The notes under the pieces were generated by a model. It searched no databases and was not told the origin of the DNA. It worked only from the letters and a program-made list of their open reading frames with translations. From Oscillatoria acuminata PCC 6304 (GTDB lineage Bacteria > Cyanobacteriota > Cyanobacteriia > Cyanobacteriales > Laspinemataceae), in contig NC_019693.1 in the NCBI RefSeq assembly GCF_000317105.1, positions 2,356,001-2,420,000 of the forward strand: a stretch of 64,000 bases of DNA, in the 5' to 3' direction. The position numbers were made by a program, and so were the translations under genes. Shown here one piece after another: positions 9,212 to 18,495 of the stretch; the first letter of the stretch is position 1; each line of letters opens with the position of its first letter.

Positions 9212-9240
9212 CGCCCCTGATTCCCAGGCGATCGCCAGTT

Positions 9241-9630
9241 TTATCGAATCGTTTGGATGTTGTCTTCCCAGTTTTGTCCATTAAATGGAGTGACGGTAAA
9301 TTTCGCTGCGACATCCCCATCCAGACATCGCACATTGACATCAAAGCTGTCGGGGTGCGATCGCGGTCTATAAAAAGCATGAATTCCACATTGTTTACAA
9401 AACTGGTGTTTCGCGGTTCCAGTATTAAAGGTATAAGTTTGTAACATTGCTTCTCCCTGTAACAGGGTAAAGCAGTCGGGGGGAACAATCAAATGTAGAA
9501 ACCCTTTTTTCTGACAGATGGAACAGTTACAGTCAATGGCTTCATGGCGATCGACCGTGACGCGAAATCGCACCGCGCCACAGTGACATCCGCCTTCATA
9601 AGTTATCCCCGATTCTGGATTGTTGGTCAT
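9241..9630 (-). CDS. GFA / CENP-V family zinc protein
   Basis: Small zinc protein of the family named after glutathione-dependent formaldehyde-activating enzyme (Gfa); most members have no proven reaction. The cysteine pattern is clear: GGCHCGAVRFR, then CNCSICQKKG, then FCKQCGIHAFYRPRSHPD, which forms the two structural and catalytic zinc sites of the fold. The ATG at 9630 (MTNNPESGITYEGGCHC) gives a 129-residue protein of normal family length; the frame extends upstream to 9732 without support. Whether it uses glutathione adducts is unknown, although the next gene, gloB, acts on a glutathione thioester. Confidence 0.85.
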   Translation of the reverse strand: MTNNPESGITYEGGCHCGAVRFRVTVDRHEAIDCNCSICQKKGFLHLIVPPDCFTLLQGEAMLQTYTFNTGTAKHQFCKQCGIHAFYRPRSHPDSFDVNVRCLDGDVAAKFTVTPFNGQNWEDNIQTIR

Positions 9631-9737
9631 AGTCAGTAACAAGAAAAACAGCAGGGAATACAGAGTCTTGTCTATGTCTTGTCTATGATATCCCTCCAGG
9701 GGCAGAGGGACTCTCTTCAACAGCGATCGCACCCCCG

Positions 9738-9866
9738 TTATACCAAATCCGGTTGTTAAAAGTCGGTTTTCTGAATTAGCCCGCGCAGGCGGGCTTCGTC
9801 AGTATAGCCCCAGGCTGGACGCTGCGGGTTTTTACAGACCTTTGACAACCGGATTCCGTATTATAA
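9738..9866. repeat. MITE-like palindromic element with terminal inverted repeats
   Basis: TTATACCAAATCCGGTTGTT at the left end is matched on the other strand by the right end (CAACCGGATTCCGTATTATAA), an imperfect inverted repeat of about 25 bases. Inside is a second hairpin, AGCCCGCGCAGGCGGGCT. The ACCAAATCCGGTTGT end is familiar to me as a dispersed cyanobacterial repeat. No coding capacity; it lies between the GFA gene and gloB. Confidence 0.75.
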
Positions 9867-9888
9867 GGACTCCGGGACCCAAAGTGGG

Positions 9889-10662
9889 CTAAAACTGCTC
9901 CTTGCGACCCCGGAGACGAGCAAAGGTTTGTACCGGGTCCCCCCCATTTACGGCCTGTTGTAATACTGGATCTTCCCAGCGCAAAAAGGGATTGGTGCGC
10001 TTTTCCACCCCCAAAATGGAAGGAATTGTCGCCTCATTCCGCGATCGCGCCGCCTTCACCTGGACGAAACGGTCCTGTAAATCGAGGTTCTCTCCATCCA
10101 CCGTTAAGGCAAACTGAAGATTGGATAAGGTATATTCGTGGGCGCACCAAACTCGCGTCTGATCCGGCAATTCCCTGAGTTTACTCAGGGACGAGACCAT
10201 TTGGGTGGGAGTCCCTTCAAACAAACGTCCACAACCCCCGGCAAACAGGGTATCGCCACAGAACAAATCCCCCAGTTCCTCTCCAGATGCCGGGGGAAAA
10301 TAATAGGCAATGTGGGCACGGGTATGTCCAGGCAGAAAGAACACAGTCCCCGTGCGTTGGGCAAATTCTACGCGATCGCCCTCCTGCAAAAACACCTGCT
10401 GTCCAGGAATTCTGCCTCGGTCCTCCTTACCCCCGTACACCGTCACCCCCTCAAAATGCTCCATCAACCTCTGATTACCCCCCACATGATCTCGGTGGTG
10501 GTGCGTATTGAAAATGGTCGTTAACTTAGCACCCAGGGCCGTTAGTTGTCTCAGAACTGGACCTGCCTCCGCAGGGTCCACTACCGCTGCCACATTTTGC
10601 TCGGGGTCATGCAGTAAAAAGATATAATTGTCCGTCAGGGCATTGAGCCGATAAACTTGCAT
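9889..10662 (-). CDS. gloB: hydroxyacylglutathione hydrolase (glyoxalase II)
   Basis: Hydrolyses S-lactoylglutathione to D-lactate and glutathione, the second step of methylglyoxal detoxification. The metallo-beta-lactamase metal motif [10 protein letters not shown] is present (about residues 53-62), followed by [28 protein letters not shown] and [14 protein letters not shown], all characteristic of GloB, and a C-terminal helical domain ending in [11 protein letters not shown]. The ATG at 10662 gives [17 protein letters not shown] and 257 residues, the usual length; a longer frame to 10737 only adds a non-conserved stretch. Monocistronic on the minus strand. Confidence 0.95.
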   Translation of the reverse strand: MQVYRLNALTDNYIFLLHDPEQNVAAVVDPAEAGPVLRQLTALGAKLTTIFNTHHHRDHVGGNQRLMEHFEGVTVYGGKEDRGRIPGQQVFLQEGDRVEFAQRTGTVFFLPGHTRAHIAYYFPPASGEELGDLFCGDTLFAGGCGRLFEGTPTQMVSSLSKLRELPDQTRVWCAHEYTLSNLQFALTVDGENLDLQDRFVQVKAARSRNEATIPSILGVEKRTNPFLRWEDPVLQQAVNGGDPVQTFARLRGRKEQF

Positions 10663-10778
10663 CAAATCCTTCCTCCTTGAGTTAATATAAATGATGGGGA
10701 ATTGCAGAAACTTTATGACTCGCTCAAAACTTGCCAAAAATTTATCAAGACTTTATAATTCTAGGGTAGCAAATTCCC

Positions 10779-10806
10779 TTGACGACTCAATTGCAGTCGA
10801 TAAAAT
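10779..10806 (+). promoter_or_regulatory. sigma70-type promoter
   Basis: TTGACG (10779-10784), a 16-base spacer, TAAAAT (10801-10806), placed 56 bases before the start at 10862. Likely drives the 68-residue gene and perhaps galE behind it. Confidence 0.5.
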
Positions 10807-10861
10807 AGAACCATGAACTCAGGGTTCTAAAATCTAGCCAAATTTAGTCACGCCAAAGCTC

Positions 10862-11068
10862 ATGGGAAGATCTACCTCAATTAAACCCGTTTTTACAATT
10901 CATCAAACGATTGAGCGAATCCTGGAAATGAATGAAATCACGACTCAAGAACATCTGCAAATTGCAAATGTCTTGTTATCCGGGAAAAATATCACCGATG
11001 AAGACCGACGGCAAATCAATCGAATTTTTGAACTAATCCAGGGCGATCGGATTAAAATTATCACCTAA
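10862..11068 (+). CDS. small conserved-looking protein, function unknown
   Basis: 68 residues, predicted to be almost wholly helical apart from the first 15 residues; charged and soluble, with no signal or membrane segment. The middle (TTQEHLQIANVLLSGKNITDEDRRQINRIFELIQ) resembles the helical small proteins common beside cyanobacterial metabolic genes. It has a recognisable promoter upstream and lies about 110 bases ahead of galE on the same strand. I do not recognise a named family and assign no function. Confidence 0.65.
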   Translation: MGRSTSIKPVFTIHQTIERILEMNEITTQEHLQIANVLLSGKNITDEDRRQINRIFELIQGDRIKIIT

Positions 11069-11176
11069 GTTAGTTGGGGGTTGAACCCATCATCCGCTTC
11101 AGTGGATGAGCGCGGGGAAATGAGCGGGTCCCCTATATTTTTAAAATCAAGAAGACAGACAAAGGAATGGAAAAAG

Positions 11177-12181
11177 GTGAGCGAAAACAATAAAACGATT
11201 TTAGTTACAGGCGGGGCCGGTTATATTGGGTCTCATGCCGTGTTAAGCCTGAAAAAAGCTGGGTATCAAGTCACTATTTTAGATAACTTAGTCTATGGAC
11301 ATCGGGACATTGTAGAGGATATTTTACAAGTTGAATTAATCGAAGGAGATACCAACGATCGCGCCCTTTTAAATAACATATTTGCTACCCATGATTTTTC
11401 AGCCGTCATGCACTTTTCAGCCTACGCTTATGTGGGCGAGTCCGTGACGGATCCGGCGAAATATTATCGCAATAATGTCACCGGGACGTTAACTTTATTA
11501 GAAGCAATGTTAGCGGCATCGGTAAAAAACTTTGTCTTTTCCTCCACCTGTGCCACCTACGGCGTTCCTCAGAAAATGCCCCTCACCGAAGACCATCCCC
11601 AGAATCCGATTAATCCCTATGGGATGACCAAACTCATGGTGGAAAAGATCCTGAGTGATTTTGATGCGGCATACGGGTTAAACTCTGTGATTTTCCGCTA
11701 TTTTAATGCAGCCGGGGCCGATCCGGACGGGGCGATCGGGGAGGACCATGATCCAGAAACTCATCTGATTCCCCTGGTATTACAAACCGCCTTAGGTCAC
11801 CGAGAATGTATTTCAATTTACGGAACCGATTATCCCACCCCAGATGGCACTTGTATTCGAGACTACATTCATGTCAACGATTTAGCCACCGCCCATATTT
11901 TGGGACTGGAATATTTGTTGAAGGGAGGGAAAACCGATGTCTTCAATTTAGGGAATGGCAGTGGGTTTTCAGTCAAAGATGTAATTGAAACTGCTGAAAA
12001 GGTCGTAGGGAAAGAGGTTACTAAAAAAATAGGCGATCGCCGTCCAGGAGACCCTCCAGTTTTAGTGGGAAGCAGTGAAAAAGCCCGCAAACTATTAGGT
12101 TGGAATCCGGAATATCCTGACTTGTATGATATCATTTCCCATGCATGGCAGTGGCATCAACAGCGTCATAAAGCTGATTAA
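11177..12181 (+). CDS. galE: UDP-glucose 4-epimerase
   Basis: Interconverts UDP-glucose and UDP-galactose, feeding galactose residues into the neighbouring polysaccharide genes. An extended SDR protein: NAD-binding TGGAGYIGSH near the N-terminus, FSSTCATYG with the catalytic Ser/Thr region, the active-site YxxxK as YGMTK, and RYFNAAGADPDG. The frame runs upstream to 11081, but the conserved domain begins right after GTG at 11177 (VSENNKTILVTGG), which has AAGGA ten bases before it and gives 334 residues, normal for GalE. So a GTG start is preferred. First gene of the polysaccharide island. Confidence 0.93.
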   Translation: MSENNKTILVTGGAGYIGSHAVLSLKKAGYQVTILDNLVYGHRDIVEDILQVELIEGDTNDRALLNNIFATHDFSAVMHFSAYAYVGESVTDPAKYYRNNVTGTLTLLEAMLAASVKNFVFSSTCATYGVPQKMPLTEDHPQNPINPYGMTKLMVEKILSDFDAAYGLNSVIFRYFNAAGADPDGAIGEDHDPETHLIPLVLQTALGHRECISIYGTDYPTPDGTCIRDYIHVNDLATAHILGLEYLLKGGKTDVFNLGNGSGFSVKDVIETAEKVVGKEVTKKIGDRRPGDPPVLVGSSEKARKLLGWNPEYPDLYDIISHAWQWHQQRHKAD

Positions 12182-12246
12182 AATCCCCATGAAATTATCG
12201 CTGACCAGCGATTTTAGGACTTGATTAGACAACATAATTACCCCTG

Positions 12247-13497
12247 ATGAATCGTCAAAACCAATCCGGAGAGACCTTGCAGAACCCCACCTCCAAACCT
12301 AAAATTTCCGTTCTGGTTAGTGACCTTTCTAAAAAAGGGGCCGGACGATGGGGCGGCGGTGGAGTTCGCCCTTTTTTACTCAGTCAAGTGCTTAAGCGCC
12401 TCAACTATGATGTAGAAATTCTCGGATTTGTATTTGACGACGAACCCAACGTCAAAGATTCTTTTGAAGGCATCCCCATTATTACCGTTCCCGGTAAAAA
12501 ATATCCCCAGTTTATTCAATCAGCCAACTCCCTGATGAAGCAAATCACGGGAGATATTATTTATGCCTATAAACCGAAACCCAGTAGTTTTGGACTGGCT
12601 TTATTAAATCAAATGAAAACTCGGCGGCCAGTCCTTTTAGATATTGATGATTGGGAACTGAGTTGGCATGGGGGTGATGCTTGGCAATATCGTCCGCCCA
12701 GTATCAAACAATTGGGCCGGGATATTTTTAAAGAAAATGGCCAATTACGATATCCGGATCATCCACTCTATTTAAAATGGATGGAAAAATGGATTGCGCG
12801 GGCCGATCAAGTGACCCTGCACAATCAGTTTTTGCAACAGCGCTTTGGCGGGGTTTATTTACCCAATGGCAAAGATACGGATTTATTCAATCCGAGTCTT
12901 TATGACCCAGAAACTAGCCGCGAGAAGTATCAACTTTCGGGATATCGGATTCTAATGTTTCCCGGTGCACCGAGACCTTATAAAGGCATAGAAGATGTTT
13001 TAATCGCCCTCGATCGCCTGAATCAGCCGGATTTAAGACTGGCGATCGTCGGGGGGAGTCCTTATGATGATTACGACAATCAACTGATGGAACAATGGGG
13101 ACGGTGGATTGTTAAACTGCCGACCTTACCGATTCAGCAGATGCCTGAAGTGGTTGCCGCAGCGCATATTGTCGTCGTTCCCCAGCGAGATGAAGCGGCT
13201 GCTGCTGCACAATTTCCCTTGAAATTAACCGATGGGATGGCAATGGCAAAACCTGTATTAGCAACCCGGGTGGGAGATATTCCGGCGATATTAGCAGATA
13301 CAGGGTATCTGGTTGATCCCAATGCGCCGGAACAAATTGCTCAAACCATTGAAGAGATTTTTGACAATTGGGAAACGGCACAGGAACGCGGCCAAAAAGC
13401 GCGGGAAAGATGCGTTCAATATTATAGTTTTCAAGCGATGGCAGAGATTCTCTCCGGAGTGGTGGCCCCGATCGCCGAGTCAGTTCAGCGTCGGTAA
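12247..13497 (+). CDS. GT4-type glycosyltransferase
   Basis: Transfers a sugar from a nucleotide donor, most likely in exopolysaccharide assembly at the cytoplasmic face of the membrane. GT-B fold: an N-terminal acceptor domain with a glycine-rich loop (KGAGRWGGGGVRPFLLSQ), then the donor domain starting near GAPRPYKGIEDVLIALDRL and the GT4 motif region DEAAAAAQFPLKLTDGMAMA with KPVLATRVGDIPAIL. 416 residues, normal length. Follows galE by 65 bases on the same strand and is probably cotranscribed. Donor and acceptor sugars cannot be told from sequence. Confidence 0.88.
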   Translation: MNRQNQSGETLQNPTSKPKISVLVSDLSKKGAGRWGGGGVRPFLLSQVLKRLNYDVEILGFVFDDEPNVKDSFEGIPIITVPGKKYPQFIQSANSLMKQITGDIIYAYKPKPSSFGLALLNQMKTRRPVLLDIDDWELSWHGGDAWQYRPPSIKQLGRDIFKENGQLRYPDHPLYLKWMEKWIARADQVTLHNQFLQQRFGGVYLPNGKDTDLFNPSLYDPETSREKYQLSGYRILMFPGAPRPYKGIEDVLIALDRLNQPDLRLAIVGGSPYDDYDNQLMEQWGRWIVKLPTLPIQQMPEVVAAAHIVVVPQRDEAAAAAQFPLKLTDGMAMAKPVLATRVGDIPAILADTGYLVDPNAPEQIAQTIEEIFDNWETAQERGQKARERCVQYYSFQAMAEILSGVVAPIAESVQRR

Positions 13498-13552
13498 ATC
13501 CCCCAATTTCAGATTTTGGAACACCGGAAATGGGGGAGGAAACCCCGGAAAT

Positions 13553-14413
13553 TTAAGTTAATAAATCAAGAACTTGTTGATAAAACCACTGGTTGCGATC
13601 GCGGCATTCTTGCAAACTGGATGGATAACTTCTACCTTCACTCAGCCATGAACGCCAATCATCCATCTCGCACTCAAACCAATTCGGATCCATAGATTGG
13701 TAAAGTGTTTTGCCAAATACAGAGAGTTTATAACATTTTTGTTTCCATTTTTTAATGGGATATAAAACTGGGGAATGCTTCAGTCCATAGAACTTACTAG
13801 TAAAGGGAAAGGCGATGACTTTCCGCCCTAAAAGTGTTCCCCAATAGGCTCCATGAAAAGAACTGGTTAAAATGGTTTCTCCCGAACCCAAAAAATCCAG
13901 TACAGTCCGGAAATCCATTGACTCATTCGTGAGGGTAGGGAGTCCAGGCACTGTAATCCGAAACTTTTTGTGGGAAAATACAACCACCTCATGCTGGGGA
14001 ACTCGCGGGCGATCGAACTCTTGATGCATACAACTGACACAGGGAACCCAATTTAAACCGACTCCATAATCTCTAATTCCGAGCAAATCAACGGATTCCA
14101 CATAAGGGCTATAGTCAAATTGGGCAAAGGTAAGGGATGGATCGTTATAACTTTGTTGTCCCACTCCCCAAAAAATATACTGGCCTTGTTCTCGATAATT
14201 TTTCAAATGTTGAATGACTTTAAGAAACCGAGGAAATAATAAACCGCCTCCCCCCAGAATCAGATGTTGATTCTGGAGTTTTTCTTGGGGCAATTCATCA
14301 ATATCCTTGGCTTCAGTTTGGAATCCGGGAAAGTCAAAATACAGGAGAGGCGAGGAAAACCAATCCCCAATATTAATGGAATTTCTGACATGATAGTTGA
14401 CAAGATGAGACAC
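13553..14413 (-). CDS. polysaccharide pyruvyl transferase-like protein
   Basis: Resembles the polysaccharide pyruvyl transferase superfamily, which adds pyruvate ketals to surface glycans; the family fold is GT-B-like. The visible hallmarks are HLILGGGGLLFPRF (glycine-rich loop), GIRDYGVG, and TILTSSFHGAYWGTLLGRKV, where SFHG is the typical motif. About 286 residues. The longest frame starts at a GTG (14425) that touches an AAGGAG; the next in-frame GTG at 14413 has better spacing and is used here. It lies 47 bases downstream of the next gene's stop, so the two form a minus-strand pair. Confidence 0.75.
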   Translation of the reverse strand: MSHLVNYHVRNSINIGDWFSSPLLYFDFPGFQTEAKDIDELPQEKLQNQHLILGGGGLLFPRFLKVIQHLKNYREQGQYIFWGVGQQSYNDPSLTFAQFDYSPYVESVDLLGIRDYGVGLNWVPCVSCMHQEFDRPRVPQHEVVVFSHKKFRITVPGLPTLTNESMDFRTVLDFLGSGETILTSSFHGAYWGTLLGRKVIAFPFTSKFYGLKHSPVLYPIKKWKQKCYKLSVFGKTLYQSMDPNWFECEMDDWRSWLSEGRSYPSSLQECRDRNQWFYQQVLDLLT

Positions 14414-14459
14414 TGAATCAATCACTCCTTGAGATGGAATATGAATCCGTGATTAAGAC

Positions 14460-15620
14460 TTAGTTTTGGAAGTATTCAGCAACCACAGCCTGAATTTCGC
14501 CAATAAACTTTTCCGTAGAAAAGAGGGATTGCTGTTTTTTCAAGGATTCAAGGAGAACCATCTGGCGATCGGGTTGCTGGAGAACCTGGACAATTTTCTC
14601 TATGGCCGTGGCATTCTTATTATCAAGCAGCAATTCATCATGGTGAGAGCCGACAATTTCCACCTGACCCCCTTTTTCTCGAACAAAGGGAATCATCCCC
14701 GCTTTGACCATTTCTGCCACAGATATTCCAAAAGGTTCAGGCTTACAGTGGATGCCATAACGACAGCGTGCTAGGACCTGGAGATAATCTTTATAGGGGA
14801 GGTCTTGATAAATTTGAATCCAGTCTGAATTTTTAGCGGCTAGGCGCTGAATTTTCTGTTCATAAGACCGTTTATAAGTACCGCCACCCCCTCCGGTGAT
14901 ATGTAATTTCACATCAAAGCCGCGATCGCGAACCGCCTGCAAAATTTCAATCACTCGATGGGTTTGCTTGGGAAAGACAATTCTGCCACTACAGAGAAAC
15001 GCATCCTCTTTTTCTTCCCAGGACCGTTTCTCCATTTCTGTAATCACAGGTGGATAGATGACCCGGGAATCCATTCCATACTCTGATTTAATTCTCTCAG
15101 CGGTATAATAAGAGTTGGCTAAGGACTGATTCTGTTTGAGCTGGTCCATAGAAAATCCTGATAAATTCAGAATTAAACGGTTCCAGCCTTTATTCTCCTG
15201 GGGTTGGGGATCGACGACATGAACCCAGTGCAGATATTGCAGTCCGGGTTGTCCCATATCTACCGCATTATAAGTGGATAATACTAAGTCATAGTCAGCG
15301 GTGAGCGCTTTAAAAGCTCGGATGGACCAATGAATTAAGGCGAAGCGGATTGGAGGGCTGTTCGCTATCAATCCATTAATCCAGGAGGTATCTAAAGCCG
15401 GAGGTAAGAGCGGATGAATCGTGAGAGTTTGGTCAGTTAAATGGGTATTATAGAGACTATCTAATTGGGGTAAATCGATAGAACTTAGAGTAAACAAAGT
15501 CACCTGATAGTGAGGAGCTAAAGCCTCCATAATCCAGAGACTGACGGCTTCAGCACCTCCCCCCATAAAATAGGGTTGCCAGATGGCGATGCGTTTCAAA
15601 TTCTGCCGGGAGTGATTCAT
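14460..15620 (-). CDS. GT4-type glycosyltransferase
   Basis: Second GT-B glycosyltransferase of the island, 386 residues. N-terminal domain starts RIAIWQPYFMGGGAEAVSLW, a typical GT4 acceptor-side loop; the donor domain has FLCSGRIVFPKQTHRVIEIL, LHITGGGGGTYK and HCKPEPFGISVAEMVKAG, the last carrying the conserved E-x7-E spacing. The ATG start at 15620 is well placed. It is followed on the minus strand by the pyruvyl-transferase-like gene and faces away from the exporter gene. Substrate unknown. Confidence 0.88.
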   Translation of the reverse strand: MNHSRQNLKRIAIWQPYFMGGGAEAVSLWIMEALAPHYQVTLFTLSSIDLPQLDSLYNTHLTDQTLTIHPLLPPALDTSWINGLIANSPPIRFALIHWSIRAFKALTADYDLVLSTYNAVDMGQPGLQYLHWVHVVDPQPQENKGWNRLILNLSGFSMDQLKQNQSLANSYYTAERIKSEYGMDSRVIYPPVITEMEKRSWEEKEDAFLCSGRIVFPKQTHRVIEILQAVRDRGFDVKLHITGGGGGTYKRSYEQKIQRLAAKNSDWIQIYQDLPYKDYLQVLARCRYGIHCKPEPFGISVAEMVKAGMIPFVREKGGQVEIVGSHHDELLLDNKNATAIEKIVQVLQQPDRQMVLLESLKKQQSLFSTEKFIGEIQAVVAEYFQN

Positions 15621-16479
15621 GGTGGTGTTTCGATTGACTTTTAAAATTAAGGGAAAAACTATCTGATCTTCCAGGATTTACAGAAAAATAACAAGTTAGC
15701 CTAATGAAGAGAGTCAATTCATGGTAGGGAACTTGATTGAGTGAGCGGATCTAGGCGAGACTCCCTAGGTTGACAAGCCTCGGCTATAATGAGCAAATAG
15801 TGTTTCCCCAGGGGACATCACGGACCGCACATCGGCATCATTGTCCGACTGATTGGCAATAGTCTGTCGGTTTTCCCGGAACTTACCCCGACGACTTCAC
15901 CTAAAAATCGAGTGTCTGGGTCCAGATTTAGGTAAAGTACCGACGATTAATCGGACAAACCCAATTGATTTACGTCAATCCTATTTGCATTTTATTCTTT
16001 CGAGCCACTGGGGAGATCAGAGTCGGGACCTTAGAAATTAATTGAGAGGGATTGATTATACCCGGAGCAACTGGTTCTAGGGATTGATGCAGGGCTGGAT
16101 ATAGGGCGATCGCAATGTCTTTTAGAATTGGCATGAAAGATGGACTTGAGAAAGATCAGGCGGATGCCAGAGAGGGATTGCCTACCTGGTGTGACTATTA
16201 TAACCGATGTTGTTGTTTACCCAAACTGCCCTCAATCCGATTGAACCCTTTTTGAGCAACAGCCATCGAACTCCCGTCCGTCACTCTTGGCCTTAAATTT
16301 TAGTGTAAACTAGGCTCAGGGAAATATAGATAAAATCGACTAGCCCTAGAAAAAGCAAATGCGATCTCCTTGAGCAATCTAAAAAAGGTGCGTCTACCCC
16401 AGTAGATTGAGAGCCTTTTATTGTTACCACAATTCCCTTATCGAAGCTAACCCCTAAGCTCAGTATCAGGAAAAACTCA
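15621..16479. other. long intergenic region between polysaccharide genes
   Basis: About 860 bases between divergent genes. Only one short plus-strand frame (15853-16041) occurs and it lacks a ribosome site and any motif. A TTGACA and a TATAAT lie close together near 15770-15790 but only nine bases apart, so they do not make a normal promoter. I see no RNA gene. The exporter's ribosome site (AGGAAAAACTC) lies at the right edge. Confidence 0.4.
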
Positions 16480-18492
16480 ATGTCTCCGACTCAATTTCTC
16501 CTCAACTATGCTAAACAACATCCCTTTTGGATTGCGCTGACTATTTTTCTTGGGTGGTCAGGAGCCTTGTTCAATGGAGTCAGTATGACCCTGATTGTTC
16601 CTGTGATCTTAGCCTTTTTAGGGCAGGAAGTCGAGTTTCAACAAGGGCCTCCAATCGTCCAGCGAGTGCTTAGTTTGTTTGATCATGTGAGTCCAAGATA
16701 TCAGCTAGGGTTGATGATTGGAGTGATTTTGCTCCTGATCCTGTTGAAAAATGTGGCATTGGTTTCCAATCACCTGGCATCGGCTCATTTATCCCGCTTG
16801 CTGGTTAAAGATATTCGGTTGAATGCACTCCAATTATTGCTAGAGATAGATATTGACTATTATTCAAAGACAAAACTGGGGGATATTATAAACTATGTGA
16901 ACCAAGAGGTGAGTCGCTGTGCCAGTGCGATTCGGATTGGGGTTAGGACCTTGACCAACGCGATGACCGTTTTAATCTTCGTGGGGATTCTAATTTTAAT
17001 TTCTTGGCAGCTTACTATTGTCTCAACTTTATTATTATTGCTGGTTCCGGTCATTTCTCAGTTTGTTATCCGTCGGTCAAAGGAATATGGGAAGATATTG
17101 TCCGAAAAATCTCGGGCTTATACCAGTGCATTAATTGAAGTTTTAAATGGAATTCGTCTAGTCAAATCTACTGGACAAGAGCAACCCGAGTATGAAAAAC
17201 TTAAGGAACTCATTGAGGAACGGGAAAAAGCAGAGATGCAATCTCAAGTAAACTACTCAATTATTGGACCGATGAATGAATTGAGTGGTTTGGTGGTGAT
17301 TTTATGCATTATTGTAGTGGGTCGAATTATATTTTCTAATCAGGTGGATGCCCTGTCAACCCTGTTACTCACTTACTTGTTTGTGTTGTCCAGAGTGGTC
17401 CCTATGATTGGACAATTAAATAATAGCCGGAGTGAATTTGCGAATGTTATTCCTAGCACCATTATTGTGAGCGAATTCTTGCGGAAAGATGACAAACCCT
17501 TGATGAAGGAGGGGACCGAAGCCTACAGAAAATTGGAAAATGGAATTCACTTTGATAACCTGTCTTTTTCATATTCAGGGCATAAAGATGTGGTGCTCAA
17601 GGATGTGGATTTATGGTTGCCGAAAGGGACAACCTTGGCCTTGGTTGGGGGGTCCGGGGCGGGAAAATCTACGTTAGCGGATTTGCTTCCGAGATTTTAC
17701 GATACCACGAAGGGCCGGATCACTATTGATGGAAAAGACTTGCGCGAGTTTGATGTCCGATCGCTGCGAAAATCAATGGGCATCGTCAGTCAAGATACCT
17801 TTTTATTCAACGATTCGGTGCGAAATAATATCGCTTATGGGCGTCCTGATGCCACGGATCAAGAGGTGATAGAAGCGGCAAAACTGGCCAATGCTTACGA
17901 ATTTATTATGAACCTTCCGGAAGGTTTTGAGACCCCATTGGGCGATCGCGGGATTCTGCTTTCGGGAGGACAACGACAACGGATTGCGATCGCCCGTGCC
18001 TTGCTTCATAATCCCGATATCTTAATCTTAGACGAAGCTACCAGCGCCCTGGATACCGTTTCCGAGCATCTCGTCCAACAGGCGATCGAACGCCTCAGTC
18101 GCGATCGCACCACCCTCGTGATTGCTCACCGTTTATCCACGGTCAAAAATGCCGACCAAATTGCCGTATTAGACAAAGGCCAAGTCGTTGAAACCGGGAC
18201 CCATGATGAACTTTTGAGCAAAAACGGATACTATGCCAAACTCTACTCCATGCAGTTCTCTCTAGACACCCAAGACTTGGTGAAAAAAGCGCGCAGCGAA
18301 ACCTTAATGAACACCTCCTACGAAATTCGGACTCGCCTCAATCCTATGATTGGATTTTTACGATTAATCGTAGATGATGTCGTAGACTCACCCCAAGAAC
18401 TGCGAGAATTAACCCATGAATCCTACGAATCAGCAATTCGCTTGCTCAACACTTTAGAATATATGGAAAAACGGTCTAAACTTGAATCTTAA
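16480..18492 (+). CDS. HepA-type ABC exporter with degenerate histidine-kinase-like tail
   Basis: Half-size ABC exporter (permease fused to ATPase) of the MsbA/HepA type; HepA relatives export envelope polysaccharide in Anabaena. Residues 1-330 contain about six membrane helices; the ATPase follows with Walker A GGSGAGKST (about 390), signature LSGGQRQRIAIARA (about 490), Walker B ILILDEATSALD and H-loop IAHRLSTV. The protein is 670 residues, about 75 longer than usual. The extra C-terminus reads SYEIRTRLNPMIGFLRLIV and then ESYESAIRLLNTLEYMEK, which closely matches the dimerisation/phosphoacceptor helix pair of cyanobacterial sensor kinases (SHELRTPLN type), but Tyr614 replaces the phosphorylated His and no kinase ATPase domain follows. 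Likely substrate: glycan from the adjacent glycosyltransferases (inference). Confidence 0.88.
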   Translation: MSPTQFLLNYAKQHPFWIALTIFLGWSGALFNGVSMTLIVPVILAFLGQEVEFQQGPPIVQRVLSLFDHVSPRYQLGLMIGVILLLILLKNVALVSNHLASAHLSRLLVKDIRLNALQLLLEIDIDYYSKTKLGDIINYVNQEVSRCASAIRIGVRTLTNAMTVLIFVGILILISWQLTIVSTLLLLLVPVISQFVIRRSKEYGKILSEKSRAYTSALIEVLNGIRLVKSTGQEQPEYEKLKELIEEREKAEMQSQVNYSIIGPMNELSGLVVILCIIVVGRIIFSNQVDALSTLLLTYLFVLSRVVPMIGQLNNSRSEFANVIPSTIIVSEFLRKDDKPLMKEGTEAYRKLENGIHFDNLSFSYSGHKDVVLKDVDLWLPKGTTLALVGGSGAGKSTLADLLPRFYDTTKGRITIDGKDLREFDVRSLRKSMGIVSQDTFLFNDSVRNNIAYGRPDATDQEVIEAAKLANAYEFIMNLPEGFETPLGDRGILLSGGQRQRIAIARALLHNPDILILDEATSALDTVSEHLVQQAIERLSRDRTTLVIAHRLSTVKNADQIAVLDKGQVVETGTHDELLSKNGYYAKLYSMQFSLDTQDLVKKARSETLMNTSYEIRTRLNPMIGFLRLIVDDVVDSPQELRELTHESYESAIRLLNTLEYMEKRSKLES

Positions 18493-18495
18493 AAC

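Noticed and set aside
15769-15790. Promoter TTGACA/TATAAT between divergent glycan genes
   Set aside because: The two hexamers are only nine bases apart, far below a workable spacer length.
15853-16041. 62-residue plus-strand frame between polysaccharide genes
   Set aside because: No ribosome site, no motif, and irregular codon use.
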